Positions 45,536-55,402 of a DNA stretch of 64,000 bases are shown in pieces. Numbering within the stretch: position 1 is the first letter of the stretch; the number at the start of each line of letters is the position of its first letter. The stretch comes from Paguma larvata (taxonomy: Eukaryota > Chordata > Mammalia > Carnivora > Viverridae), in contig CM057836.1 in assembly GCA_030068075.1 (NCBI GenBank), positions 69,663,788-69,727,787 on the forward strand, in the 5' to 3' direction. A model generated the notes under the pieces. That model was not told the origin of the DNA and made no database searches. It saw only the letters and a program-made list of their open reading frames with translations. The translations under genes and the position numbers were made by a program.

Positions 45536-46320
45536 AAACCAAAGAGGACACAAAAATAAGAGTAAATAGCAGGAGACTATCAAAAATCAACAAACTGGTT
45601 TGGTAAAGATTCATATAGATCTCTTAGAATAAAAAGATAATATCACTGAAATAAAAAATGCAATTGGAGGGTTAAACACTAGAAGAGACACATTTGTAAA
45701 AAAGCTGAGTGGAAGGGAGATATAATGGAACTGAACAGAATGACAGAGAAACTGAAAATAGAAAAGAGAGGTTAAGAATATGCGCAATGGACCAATACAT
45801 ATCTAAGTGCGGTGACAGAAGGAAATATGAAAGAAAATGAGGAATGGATAATATTCAAAGAAATAATGCCTGAGTTTCCCAGAATTTATGACAGACATAT
45901 ACTCTTAGATTGGGGAATTCATTAAACACCAAGGAGAGTAAATACTAAAAAACTTCTTTTTTAGGTACAGTGCAATCAAATTACAGCAAAGATAAAAACA
46001 GAGTCTCAAGTGCAACCACAGAGAAAAGTTAGACTGTGCACAAGGAACAATATTTAGATTGACATCTAACTTTTTCATGGGAAAAAACAGCAGAAAGTTG
46101 TCTTTTAAGGACAAGAATAAAATAAAAATATATTCATATAAAGCAAAACAAAAAAAACGACCTGACACCTACAGACCTACACTAAAGCTTACAAGAATGC
46201 CATTCAGGACAAAAGATAAATTATCCTAGGGATGAATAGCAGCTAAAAAACATACAAAACATGTGGATTAAATTAAGCAAACTCTTCCAGTACAAAATAA
46301 GAAATATAATAAACATTATT
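45536..46320 (+). mobile_element. Ancient L1M/HAL1, ORF1 region, sense
   Basis: TAGAATAAAAAGATAATATC, ACTGAAATAAAAAATGCAAT, GACAGAGAAACTGAAAATAG, CAAAGAAATAATGCCTGAGTTTCCCAGAATT, AGTGCAATCAAATTACAGCA and GCTTACAAGAATGCCATTCAGG follow the ORF1 order of old L1s (AAATAATACAAGAAAATTTCCCAGAACTGAA). Many stops. It is the first recognisable part of the L1M that continues to 52.3 kb. Confidence 0.7.
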
Positions 46321-46424
46321 TTTTAGAAAAGTAGTAAAATAATTAGAGAGTTTAAAAACAAGTAAGAGCATTGAAAAGCTAAGGAACAATATCCTGTAAG
46401 TTTGGAGTGTGTGTTTGCCATTCA

Positions 46425-46640
46425 AGCACTCATCCATTTAACAAAATTAAGAGAGCACTTATGAAAGCAGAAGCTATTTGATCCAAGGTACACAAAAGAG
46501 TAAAAAATGCTTATCCCTGTGAAATTTGCATGTTACTATAGAAAAGCAAGTAATAAACAAACAAATAAAGCCAGATAATTATAAATTCTATGGAAAAAAT
46601 ACAGGAGAGGACGAGTGAGTGTGCAAGCTGAGGATCCTTA
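46425..46640 (-). mobile_element. Degraded L2-like fragment
   Basis: GCACTCATCCATTTAACAAA, AGAGCACTTATGAAAGCAGA, TTATCCCTGTGAAATTTGCATG and AATAAACAAACAAATAAAGCC resemble the antisense L2 end (GGAGCTTACATTCTAGTGG, then AATAAACAAATAAA). It lies between two L1M pieces. Confidence 0.45.
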
Positions 46641-46734
46641 TCCCTTCATATCTATCATACAGTCCACATATTATTTCCATAAACTTATGATAAATAGAAA
46701 ATTATTCTAGGGCTTTTATATTTTTGAAGGAGAG

Positions 46735-47500
46735 CGAAACTCAATTAAATTTAGTCTTAAGTGTATGAAGTATAGATTTCAAAGAACTAACATGTTAACA
46801 TTTCAAGAATGAAAAATAGACGAAGACCAAGGAAGCATGAGGAGAGGTGGATAATGGAATGAGGGGGGGGGTTGGGGTTGGGGGAAACTCAATCATTTCA
46901 AAAGAAACAAAGAAGGAGGAAAACCTGAGCAAAGAAAGAGTGGAACAAATAGAAAGTTTGAAAATAAAATGGCAAAAATAAATCAAAATGTCAGATATTA
47001 TAGTAAATGAGAATAGACTGCGCTCTGTGGGTAAATGGCATGAACTGTCAGACTTGATTACAAAAAATCAAGCAATATATGCCCTTTAGACAAAATAATC
47101 CTCACACATAAAGACAGAGAAATACTGAGGATAAAAAGAAGAAATAAATATACTAGGCAAATATTAGCCAAAGATATTTCATATACCTATATCATACCAG
47201 TGAAAATAGGCTTTACCACTACTCTATCTATCCATCCCTAAAACTGGAATTAAAGTGATCACACCATAATGAAAAATATTTTTCAGTTTCCTGGGAAATG
47301 TATTAATTCTAAAATCTTATTGCCCTAAGATGATCCAAAACATGTAAAACTAAAACTGAAAGGACTATGAGGAAAAACTGACAAATTTATCAATTCTGTG
47401 TCAGGTATTAAATCCTCTCTGAGAGATTTACAGATGAAGCAGGCCAAAACTCAGTACCCATAAAGAATATTTAAATATTACTATTAACAATTTTCAGTAA
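46735..47500 (+). mobile_element. Ancient L1M, start of ORF2 (endonuclease part)
   Basis: GAGTGGAACAAATAGAAAGT, AGTAAATGAGAATAGACTGC, CTGTCAGACTTGATTACAAAAAATCAAGCAATATATGCC, AAGACAGAGAAATACTGAGG and AACTGAAAGGACTATGAGGA, in that order, match the beginning of ORF2 in old L1s (TAAATGGACTAAACAC, GATTGTCAGATTGGATAAAAAAGCAAGACCCAACTATATGC). An 8-9 G run at 46864-46872 lies inside. Confidence 0.7.
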
Positions 47501-47539
47501 TAAATAATATGAAAAATGTTACGCTAACACTTTCTTTTC

Positions 47540-48120
47540 TTTTTAATTTTTTTTTAATAATTTATTGTCAAGTTAGCTAACATATAGTGTATATACTGTG
47601 CTTTTGGCTTCAGGAGTAGATTCCCATGATTCACCACTTACCCAGTGCTCATCCCAACAAGTGCCCTCCTCAATGCTCATCACCCATTTTCCCTGCCCTT
47701 CCAAACCCCAATCCCCATTAACCCTCACTTGGTTCTCTGTATTTAAGAGTCTCTTATGGTTTGCCTCCCTCTCTGTTTGTAATTATTTTTTTTTCTTTTC
47801 CTTCCTCCCATGGTCTTCTGTTAAATTTCTTGATTTCTACATATGAGTGAAAACACTAGGAATTTATCCAAAGGATAGAGGAGTGCTGAATCATAGGGGC
47901 ATATGTACCACCAATGTTTATAGAAGTACTATGAAAAATAGCCAAATTATGGAAAGAGCCCAACTGATGAATGTATAAAGATGTTGTATGTATACACACA
48001 CACATGCACACACAATGGAACACTACTTGGCAATGAAAAAGAATGAATTTCTGCCATTTGCAACAATGTGGATGGAACTGGAGGGTATTATGCTAAATGA
48101 TATAAGTCAGTCAGAGAAAA
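47540..48120 (-). mobile_element. Felid L1 3' end with inverted 5' segment
   Basis: 47540-47856 is antisense L1 3' UTR (TTTATTGTCAAGTTAGCTAA, CCAGTGCTCATCCCAACAAG, TCCCATGGTCTTCTGTTAAA). At about 47857 the strand switches: GGAATTTATCCAAAGGATAG through GTGGATGGAACTGGAGGGTA is sense ORF2 C-terminus. The outer flanks AACACTTTCTTTTC (47526-47539) and AACACTTTATTTTC (48121-48134) match at 13 of 14 positions. One TSD around both parts indicates a twin-primed insertion, on the opposite strand to the copy at 14046-14527. Confidence 0.92.
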
Positions 48121-48159
48121 AACACTTTATTTTCAGACTCACATGGAATACTTACAAAT

Positions 48160-49200
48160 GTTAACAGAGATATTATGAAGCTTATATTCTCCTGGAAGAA
48201 GACATTACATAAGTAAATAAAGTCTGTAACATATTAGATAATGACAAATAATGAGGAAAACTGTAAAACTGGAAATTAGGCAAGAGATTCAAGGGGATAG
48301 ACTATCAATTTCAGATAGGTAGGCCATGGCAAACCTCCCTGAGAAAGAACACCTGAATAAAGACCAGAGGAGGTGATGGATGGAGCAGTGTGGTATCTGG
48401 GTGGAAAGAATTCTAGGCAGATGGAACAGAAAATGAAGTAAGACTGAGGTCAAATTGTATCTATATTGTTCCAATAAGGTGGACCAGTTTTCTGAAGCTC
48501 CAGCAAAATAAACTTGAGGAAGAGTAGTAGGAGATGAGGAATACCAGACCAGGTAGGGCTTCATAACTACTGTAAGAAACGTTGCACTTTACTATTAGTA
48601 AGAAAAGAGAATATTGGAAGAGGATTTGAGCTAATTTGTATTTTAATATCACTCTATTATGTTGTGAATATATGGAACATGCAAAACAGATGCCAGGACA
48701 CGGGTCAGAGGCCACTGCAATAACAAAGTGAGAAATCACAATGGCTTGGAAGTCAGTGGTAGTAGCCAAAATGATAAGAAATGGTCAGATTCTGGATTTC
48801 TTTTGAGGTAGAACCAAGCGGATATGTAGAGTGTCAGAGTCAAGTAAGTCTCCCAAGTTTTTCAGTTGGAGAAACTGGAAGGATGAAATTATCATTTCCT
48901 AAAAGGGGAGAGCTGTGAGAGGTGCAGAAGCTCTGTTTTAGACCTATTAACCTTCGGATGTCAGTTATACATCCGGGAGAGAGATCATATACACAACTGG
49001 GTATATGAGTCTGGAGTTCAGAGGAGCAGTACAGGCAGAAGGTACACATTTGATGGTCATCAGTATATGGATGGTTTTAAAGCCATGAGACTGGATTAGG
49101 TCACCAACTGAGTGAGCATAGATAGAATAGGGAAGAGTCCAAGGATTGAATTTGGGGGTCAACCCACAATGAGAGTCAGGAAGCTAAGGAAGAACTAAGG
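48160..49200 (-). mobile_element. L2 LINE, long antisense copy
   Basis: About 1 kb in L2 order: GGAAGAAGACATTACATAAG, AGAACACCTGAATAAAGACC, TTCTAGGCAGATGGAACAGA, GTAGTAGGAGATGAGGAATA, GGTAGGGCTTCATAACTACT, GCCACTGCAATAACAAAGTG, GTCAAGTAAGTCTCCCAAGT, GTATATGAGTCTGGAGTTCA, TTTTAAAGCCATGAGACTGG and AGTGAGCATAGATAGAATAG. The best-preserved L2 in the window. Antisense open frames here are incidental. Confidence 0.88.
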
Positions 49201-49284
49201 ATGCTGACTGAAGACTGATCAGACATGCAGAAGAAAACCAGAGTAGCAAATGCATCAAAATGCAATCCACAGGTTAGACAGGAT

Positions 49285-51154
49285 AAGGAATGGATATAGA
49301 TGCAAACATCTTAAACAAAATAAAAGAAAATGCTATTCAACAGCACTTGAAAATGAAGTCTAGTAATGATCAAATTGCATTTAACACAGGGATGAAAGAT
49401 TAATATAGTATTAAACAATCTATTACAGTGTTTATTAACACAAAAACCAAATGATATTAAAATGCAAAAAAGCATTTAATAAGATTCAACATCCATTTCT
49501 AATAAAAAATTCCAGGAAACTAGCAAAAAAACTGAGTATATTTTATCCTCATTAAGGGTGTCCACCAAAAACCTATGACCACAATCCACTGGATATTCAA
49601 ATAGCAGAACTATATTTTAAAAATCAAAAAGAAGGCAAGGTGACACACTATTCGACATAATCTATTAAGCATTGTTTTGAAGGTCTTAGTAAGAACAAAA
49701 AGATGTGGAGGGATTAGTTAGAAGACACAAAATCTCATTATTTAAGAATTGTATAATTACATGGAGTGCCTGAGTGGCTCAGTCAGTTAAGTGTCCGACT
49801 TTGGCTCAGGTCATGATCTCACAGTTCCTGGGCTCAAGCCTCGCATCGGACTCTGTGCTGACAGCTCAGAGCCTGGATCCTGCTTCGAATTCTGTGTCTC
49901 CTTCCCTTTCTGCCCTACCCAACTCATGCTCTGTCTGTCTTTTGCAAAAACAAACATTTATAAAAAAGAATTACATAATTACAATAAAAAACAAAAAAGA
50001 ATCTACAAACAAAATGTTACAATTTAAAAGCGTTTTGAATATAATTAGATAAAAGAGTGATATAAAATTAACTGAATTTTTTATCAAAAACCATTGAAAG
50101 TGTAATTTTTAAAAGATACCCTATATATTAACCATAACGTGAACTGTTTTGCCTAAGAACACAATTAAGAAATGTAATGAGTAATTAAATGATCCTCGAG
50201 GTTAGTGATCATAAATCTATAATACATAAAGCAATGAGAATTAGCTCAATGATAGGCAAATACAATAGAACAGAAGAGAACCCAGAAGCAGTCTGATATA
50301 GACTTAATTTGCCATATTGATGGATGTAGCATTACAGGTAGGGAAATGAGGAACTGTTTAATAAATGATGCTAGAAAAAATGACATATAGAAAAATTGAA
50401 ATTCTGTCTCTAAGGTCACAATACACACAAATCAATTCTTAATGGACTGAAGACTTATGTGTAAAAGGGAAAACATCGAAATTTATTTCTATGACTTCAA
50501 GGTAGAGAAGCAAGTGCTGACCATAAAAAGAAAATATTTTACTAGATCTAAACATCATTAATGACTGCATTAACATTAAGAACTTTTATTCATCAAAAGA
50601 TTCCAAGAAGAAAATAAAATGCAAGCTATAACTTGTGAAAAGAATTAAAACCAAAGTTTTATTTTAAAATAGCTTCAAAAATCAGTAAGAAATAAGGCAT
50701 ACAACCACAAGTAAAAATCTTCACAAGATATTAACAAACATTTCTCAGCAGAAAAATAAATGACTAATAAATGTCAGAAAATATTAATCCTAAATAGTAA
50801 TCAGAGAACTGCAAAATAATGAAATGTGATTCACAATCACTAATATGACAAAAATTCAAAAATCTGACCATATCAATCATGAAAAAAATGTGGAGCAATG
50901 AAGATTATACACTAATAATGGAAATTCATATATTTTTCACACTTCTTTTTACCTTTCCAGGTTCTATTATTGCCATATAATAGAATAAACAGCTATTGCT
51001 AATTAAAACTAGCTGTCAATCTAGCTGTTTAATAACAGCCCATTGACTTAAGTACAGTCAACCCAAAGTAAAATTGATATCTTGTAAAGTTGGTGAACAC
51101 AACCCTGAGACCCGGAAATTCCACTTCTAAGAATATCCTAATTATACACTAAAG
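49285..51154 (+). mobile_element. Ancient L1M, ORF2 RT to C-terminal region, split by a SINE
   Basis: GGATATAGATGCAAACATCT, CAACAGCACTTGAAAATGAA, AATGATCAAATTGCATTTAACACAGGGATG and AAAAAGCATTTAATAAGATTCAACATCCATTTCTAATAAAAA are the reverse-transcriptase stretch of an old L1. After the SINE at 49762-49965 come GAACTGTTTAATAAATGATGC, ATCAATTCTTAATGGACTGAAGACTTATG and TCAGAGAACTGCAAAATAAT. Many stops. It continues past the hAT element at 51884. Confidence 0.8.
49762..49965 (+). mobile_element. CAN SINE (felid type) inserted in L1M
   Basis: TGGAGTGCCTGAGTGGCTCA, TTGGCTCAGGTCATGATCTC, GTGCTGACAGCTCAGAGCCT and a CAAAAACAAACATT tail. An 18-bp TSD with two mismatches (AAGAATTGTATAATTACA / AAGAATTACATAATTACA) lies at 49744-49761 and 49966-49983. 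Confidence 0.96.
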
Positions 51155-51270
51155 CAATGTCGTCCGATAGAAATTAAATGTAAGCCACATACGTAAATTT
51201 TTCCAGTAGCTATATTAAATATAAATTTTAAACAAAGTGAGCTTATTCTTAATATGACATTTTATTTACA

Positions 51271-51455
51271 GGGCACCTGGTGGCTCAGTCAGTTAAGTGA
51301 CTGACTTTGGCTCAAGTCATGATCTCATGGCTCATGGGTTTGAGCCCCATATCAGGCTCTGTGCTGACAGAGAGCTCTCTCTGTTCCTCCCTCACTTGTG
51401 CTCTCTCTCTCTCAAAAATAAACATTAAAAATAAATAAATAAGTAAATAAACAAG
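51271..51455 (+). mobile_element. CAN SINE, shortened, in hAT element
   Basis: GGGCACCTGGTGGCTCAGTC, TTGGCTCAAGTCATGATCTC, TTTGAGCCCCATATCAGGC, then an internal deletion of about 25 bp (GTGCTGACAGAGAGCTCTCT) and a long AAATAAATAAATAAGTAAAT tail. TSD not clear. Confidence 0.92.
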
Positions 51456-51542
51456 TAAATAGAGAAAACAATATATCCAAAATTATCGGTTCATCCTGAA
51501 ATCAATATAAAAAATATTAATTTGACATTTTACATTATTTGT

Positions 51543-51750
51543 ATTTTTTAAAGTCTTTTTAAATTTATTTTGAGAGACACAGAGAGAAAGCATGGGAGTG
51601 GCAGAGAGAGAGAGGGAGAGAGAGAATCCCAAGCAGGCTGCCATGAGCACAGAGTCCGATGTGGGGTTCCATCCCACCAACAGTGAGGTCATGACTTGAA
51701 CTAAAACCTAACAGTCAGATTCTCAACCAACTGGGCCACTGAGGCACTCC
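51543..51750 (-). mobile_element. CAN SINE (felid type) in hAT element
   Basis: Antisense: TTTTTAAATTTATTTTGAGA, GGGAGTGGCAGAGAGAGAGA, GAGCACAGAGTCCGATGTGG and CCAACTGGGCCACTGAGGCA. TSD ACATTATTTGT / ACACTATTTGT (one mismatch) at 51532-51542 and 51751-51761. Diverged, so relatively old. Confidence 0.92.
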
Positions 51751-51883
51751 ACACTATTTGTGTCAAATCTGTTAAACCTGATGTGTATTTTCTACTTATA
51801 ATACCTATCAACTCAGGCCACATTTCAAGTTCTCTGTAGCCAGAAATGGCTAGTGCCTACAATACTGGACAGAATAACTTAAG

Positions 51884-52330
51884 AATTCACAGCAATGTTT
51901 ATATTCATGACAACTCTGTTCCTAACAGAAAAAACATGGAAACAATTTAAATATCTATTGACAAGTAAGGGATTAACTTAATTGCATACTTAATTGCCTA
52001 CCTACTCAGGTCATGGAAAATTATGCAGCAACAAAAATGAAAAAACAGCAGCCCCACACAAGAATGAATCTTAGAAACAAATGCTGAATGAGAAAAGCAA
52101 GTGGATAGTAATATATACAGTACATTATCATTTCATAAAGCCCAACAGGAAGCAAAACTCAAAAATACTTGAAGAATACATACATATGTGTAACGTTATG
52201 AAAAAAAGGAAAGAAAATAAAAACAAAGACAAGGAAGGCAGGGAAATAGAATAATTCACAGATGTTTCCAAGGTTTTTAATATTCTGATTCATACCTCAT
52301 ACATGTTATATTATTTTGTATGTATTAAAC
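51884..52330 (+). mobile_element. Ancient L1M, ORF2 end and 3' part
   Basis: AATTCACAGCAATGTTTATATTC, AAAACATGGAAACAATTTAAATATCTATTGACAAGTAAGG, GAAAATTATGCAGCAACAAA and AAAGCCCAACAGGAAGCAAAACTC match the closing part of old L1 ORF2 (AACATGGAAACAACCTAAGTGTCCATCAATAG). It continues the piece at 49285-51154 across the hAT insertion. Confidence 0.75.
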
Positions 52331-52527
52331 TCGTCATAATAAAATGAGAATAAAATGAAGAGGTTATTCTGGAAAACATGAGATAACTTTGCCTAAAGCC
52401 ATTTCTCTCTTCCCTCAACATTTTTTTCAATCTTTTTTCTAAGCAGTGGAGAAAGTAAAGAATGGCCAGACTTAATGCATGTAAGTTGCAGTTTATAAAC
52501 AAGTATAAGTTTCTTTGGATAAGTAGT
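52331..52527. other. Unassigned sequence left of the L1 cluster
   Basis: No repeat recognised. It ends in a 16-bp word, AGTGCAATTGCTGGGA (52528-52543), that nearly recurs at 61601-61616. Confidence 0.5.
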
Positions 52528-52969
52528 AGTGCAATTGCTGGGAGACGTTAAGGGAGGCAGGCTGCAGAGTAACAGAGACCTCTCCATGGGCCCGCAGGAA
52601 CAACTTGGCAGGTCATAGGTGCGTGATTGTGAACTGGGAGAGATAAAATGGGTGGCGTAGACACAGAGGGGAGGGATTCCCTTCTGCAGAGAGACAAAAG
52701 GAAGAGAAAGACAGGTTGTGGAAATATAGGATTATATTTGGAAGAGAGAAAAACCATGGACTGGGGATCAGATAAAAAGGAAAAAGATCCAATTTCTAAC
52801 TGTGGGGCTTTCTCCAGACTGGGGCCAGCTGCCCTGTTTGCATGCCTGGGAAGGAGGGGAGCTAACCCCGAGCTCAGTAACTAGTTTGGAGAAGTCCACA
52901 GTCTACAGTCAGAGAAAGCAATCCCATCCCTTCGGTGTTGTGGGAAGAGGGCAAAGAATCATTCCAAGG

Positions 52970-53345
52970 CCAAAGGACCCTGCTTGCGCCTGCCAGCCCT
53001 TTATCGGCTGGTCAGAATGGCTCGACCCCAGAACCGGGGAACATGGAGTGGGATCCCTTAAGACATCAGGGTTTGAATATCAGCCGAGCACCTGAGAGGC
53101 ATGGGAGACTGTGTAGGGGGACAAACCACCTTGCTCTCACCCTTGAGGCACTGTGCAGAGCCAAAGGTCCTTTGTCAGCAGGGTGGAATGGCACTTTCCC
53201 AGAACCAGGATGCACAGAACAAGATCCTTTAAGACACTGGGGTTTGAATCCCAGCTGAATACCTGGGAGGCACAGGAGACTGTGGAGTGAAAAAACAGGT
53301 CCACTCACCCCCACGCAGCACTGTGAAGATGACCTGAACAGAGAG
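52970..53345 (+). repeat. Two tandem ~190-bp units in the L1 5' UTR
   Basis: Unit 1 (52970-53160) and unit 2 (53161-about 53345) share CCAAAGG at the start, then CAGAATGGCTC / TGGAATGGCAC, CCCAGAACC, GATCCYTTAAGACA, GGGTTTGAAT, CAGC, ACCTG, GAGGCA, GGAGACTGTG and CTCACCC blocks. Tandem 5' UTR units act as promoter monomers in mouse L1. Here that role is an inference. Three overlapping open frames (52648-53314) are by-products of the GC-richer 5' UTR. Confidence 0.85.
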
Positions 53346-54135
53346 GTCTGGGACCCAGTCCAGGAAAAAGAGACTGGGTTGCCACCATTTTTCTCTTCAT
53401 TACCAACAATGCCAGGCTTCAGGGAAAAGTCAAAGGACCCACAGTGGAGGTGGGACCCAACTACACCAAACCATGTCCCTCCACACCTGGTAACTGCCTA
53501 TCTATCAGACCAAAATTGATGCTAACCAACCAGACAGCTCCTCTTCCAGACCAGCGCAGCCACCAGGTTCCAAGACACCCAGAATTTTTGCACTTTCTGA
53601 TTTAATTCTTGGTCAATTCAATATATATATATGTTTTTCTCTTCCTTTTCTTCCCCTTATTTCTTCCCTTCTCTACTCTGGTTATTCTAGTTACTGGTTT
53701 AAGGAGACATATTTAATCTATTCTTTTTACACCTCTTCTGTATCTCCTTTATTCCTCCCCCCGCCCCCTCTCTGGATTAAGCCATATAGTTTCTCTGCCT
53801 GGTCAATTTTATTTTATTTTATTCTTCCCCATCCCTGTCATTTCTCTCTTTGTATGGGATAAGGTTTCTTCTACCAGCATCACCACCCCCTTTTTTTCTA
53901 AAAATTTTTTTCCAGGGTTATTTCAACAATCAAATCAAAGCACATCTGGTGAAGGTCCAAGCCACCACTACGAGTAGGGAGTTAAAGCAACCAGAGTCAC
54001 AAGAACAGAGAGCACATAAGACACTCCAAAAACACCTTCTGGAAGGCCAAGCCCTGGACAGTATGTGACCCTTTTTTAATATAGTAGTACTCACAGGTGC
54101 AGGACACATAATAAGCTATTAAAACACATAAGGGA

Positions 54136-54341
54136 CGTGGGGCATTGGGTGGCTCAGTTTGTTAAGCGTCTGACTTCGGCTCAGTCACGATCTCATGGTT
54201 CATGAGTTTGAGCCCCGAGTTGGGCTCTATGCTGATGGCTTGGAGCCTGGAACCTGCTCTGGATTCTGTGTCTCCCTCTCTCTATTCCTCCCCCACTCAT
54301 GCTCTGCTCTCTCTCAGAAATAAACATTTAAAAAAATTTTT
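54136..54341 (+). mobile_element. CAN SINE (felid type) inserted in L1 just before ORF1
   Basis: GGGGCATTGGGTGGCTCAGT, TCGGCTCAGTCACGATCTCA, GAGTTTGAGCCCCGAGTTGG, CT tract and GAAATAAACATTTAAAAAAA tail. TSD AAACACATAAGGGA / AAACACATCAGGGA (one mismatch) at 54122-54135 and 54342-54355. Confidence 0.96.
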
Positions 54342-54371
54342 AAACACATCAGGGATAGAAAACTAGCCAAA

Positions 54372-55253
54372 ATGATGAAACAGAAGAATTCTCCTCAAAA
54401 GAAATTCCAGGAAGAAATGATAGCTAAAATATTGCTCAAAAATAGACATAAACAATGTATCCGATCAAGAATTTAGATTAATAGTCACAAGATTAATCAC
54501 TGGACTTGAAAAAAGCATAGAAGACGGCAGAGAGTCTATTGCTGCAGAGATTAAGGAACTAAAAAATAGTTATGATGAATTAAGAAATGCTGTAAATGAC
54601 ATGCAAAATAAGCCAGATGCGGTGACAATGAGAATGGAAGAAGCAGAGGGGAGAAGAAGTGAAATAGAAGATAAAATTATGGAAAATGATGAAGCTGAGG
54701 AAAAGAGAGATTAAAAAACACTAGATTATGAGGGGAGAATTAGAGAACTAAGTGATTCAATGAAACATTATAATATCCATATCATAGGAGTTCCAGAAGA
54801 AGAGAGAGAAAGGGGCAAAAGGTTTACTTGAACAAATTATAGCTGAGAACATCCCCAACCTGAAGAAGGAAACAGACATCCAAATTCAGGAGACACATAA
54901 AATTCCCTTCAGATTTAACAGGAATATGTCTTCTGCATGGCATATCATAGTGAAAATGGCAAAATACAAAGATAGAGAATTCTGAAAATAGCTAGGGACA
55001 AACAGGCCTTAACCTACAAGAGTAGACACATAAGGGTAGTAGCAGACCTGTGCACTGAAACTTGGCAGGCCAAAGGGAGTGGCAGGAAATATTCAATGTG
55101 ATGAATAGGAAAAATATGCAGCCAAGAATCGTTTATCCAGCAAAGCTGTCATTCAGAATAGGAGAGATAAAGGCTTTCCTGGACAAACAAAAACTGAAGG
55201 AGTTTATGACCACTAAACCTGCCCTGCAAGAGATCCTAAGGGGGACTCTGTAA
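54372..55253 (+). pseudogene. L1 ORF1 (RNA-binding protein) remnant
   Basis: ORF1p of L1 is a trimeric RNA-binding chaperone that coats L1 RNA in the cytoplasm. The order here is a short leader after an ATGATG start, a heptad-rich coiled-coil part (54500-54710, many Glu/Lys/Leu codons), an RRM-like part beginning with wording for NIHIIGVPEE (about 54775), and a C-terminal domain whose open stretch (55062-55253) contains QPRIVYPAKLSFRIGEIKAF and ends TKPALQEILRGTL before TAA. It is interrupted by at least two stops (TAG near 54475 in the leader, TAA at about 54712), a frameshift near 54820 and a TGA near 54983. About 294 codons, somewhat shorter than human ORF1p at 338. Non-functional. Confidence 0.88.
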
Positions 55254-55300
55254 GTGGAATGCTGCAAAGACTACAAAGGACCAGAGACATCAACACAAGC

Positions 55301-55398
55301 ATGAAACCTACAGATAATACAATGACACTAAATCCGTATCTTTCAATAATAACACTGAATGTAAATGGACTAAATGCTCCAATCAAAAGACATAGGGT
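55301..55398 (+). pseudogene. L1 ORF2 N-terminal stub (endonuclease start)
   Basis: ATG at 55301, 47 bp after the ORF1 stop, as usual for L1. It encodes the first endonuclease strand with wording SIITLNVNGLNAPIKRHR, including the Asn of the LNVNGLN motif. The frame then runs directly into the C-terminal ORF2 sequence of the inner L1 at 55399, because that copy is inserted here. The true continuation begins at 57282. The frame at 55259-55459 is therefore a chimera of two elements. Confidence 0.9.
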
Positions 55399-55402
55399 TT
55401 TA

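Larger units (their letters stand above)
51155..51875. mobile_element. Non-autonomous hAT-type transposon holding two CAN SINEs
   Basis: Starts CAATGTCGTCCGATAGAAAT and ends TACAATACTGGACAGAATA, the worn termini of a family that reads CAGTGCTGTCCAATAGAA and TGGACAGCACTG. Internal phrases AAGCCACATACGTAAATTTT, CAATATATCCAAAATTATCG and CCACATTTCAAGTTCTCTGTAGCCAGAAATGGCTAGTG fit it. Flanks CACTAAAG (51147-51154) and AACTTAAG (51876-51883) fit an 8-bp TSD. L1M resumes right after. I cannot name the family. Confidence 0.75.

Noticed and set aside
52648..53314. Overlapping open frames of 78-107 codons on both strands
   Set aside because: They lie in the GC-richer L1 5' UTR and follow its tandem units. 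No known L1 protein is encoded there.
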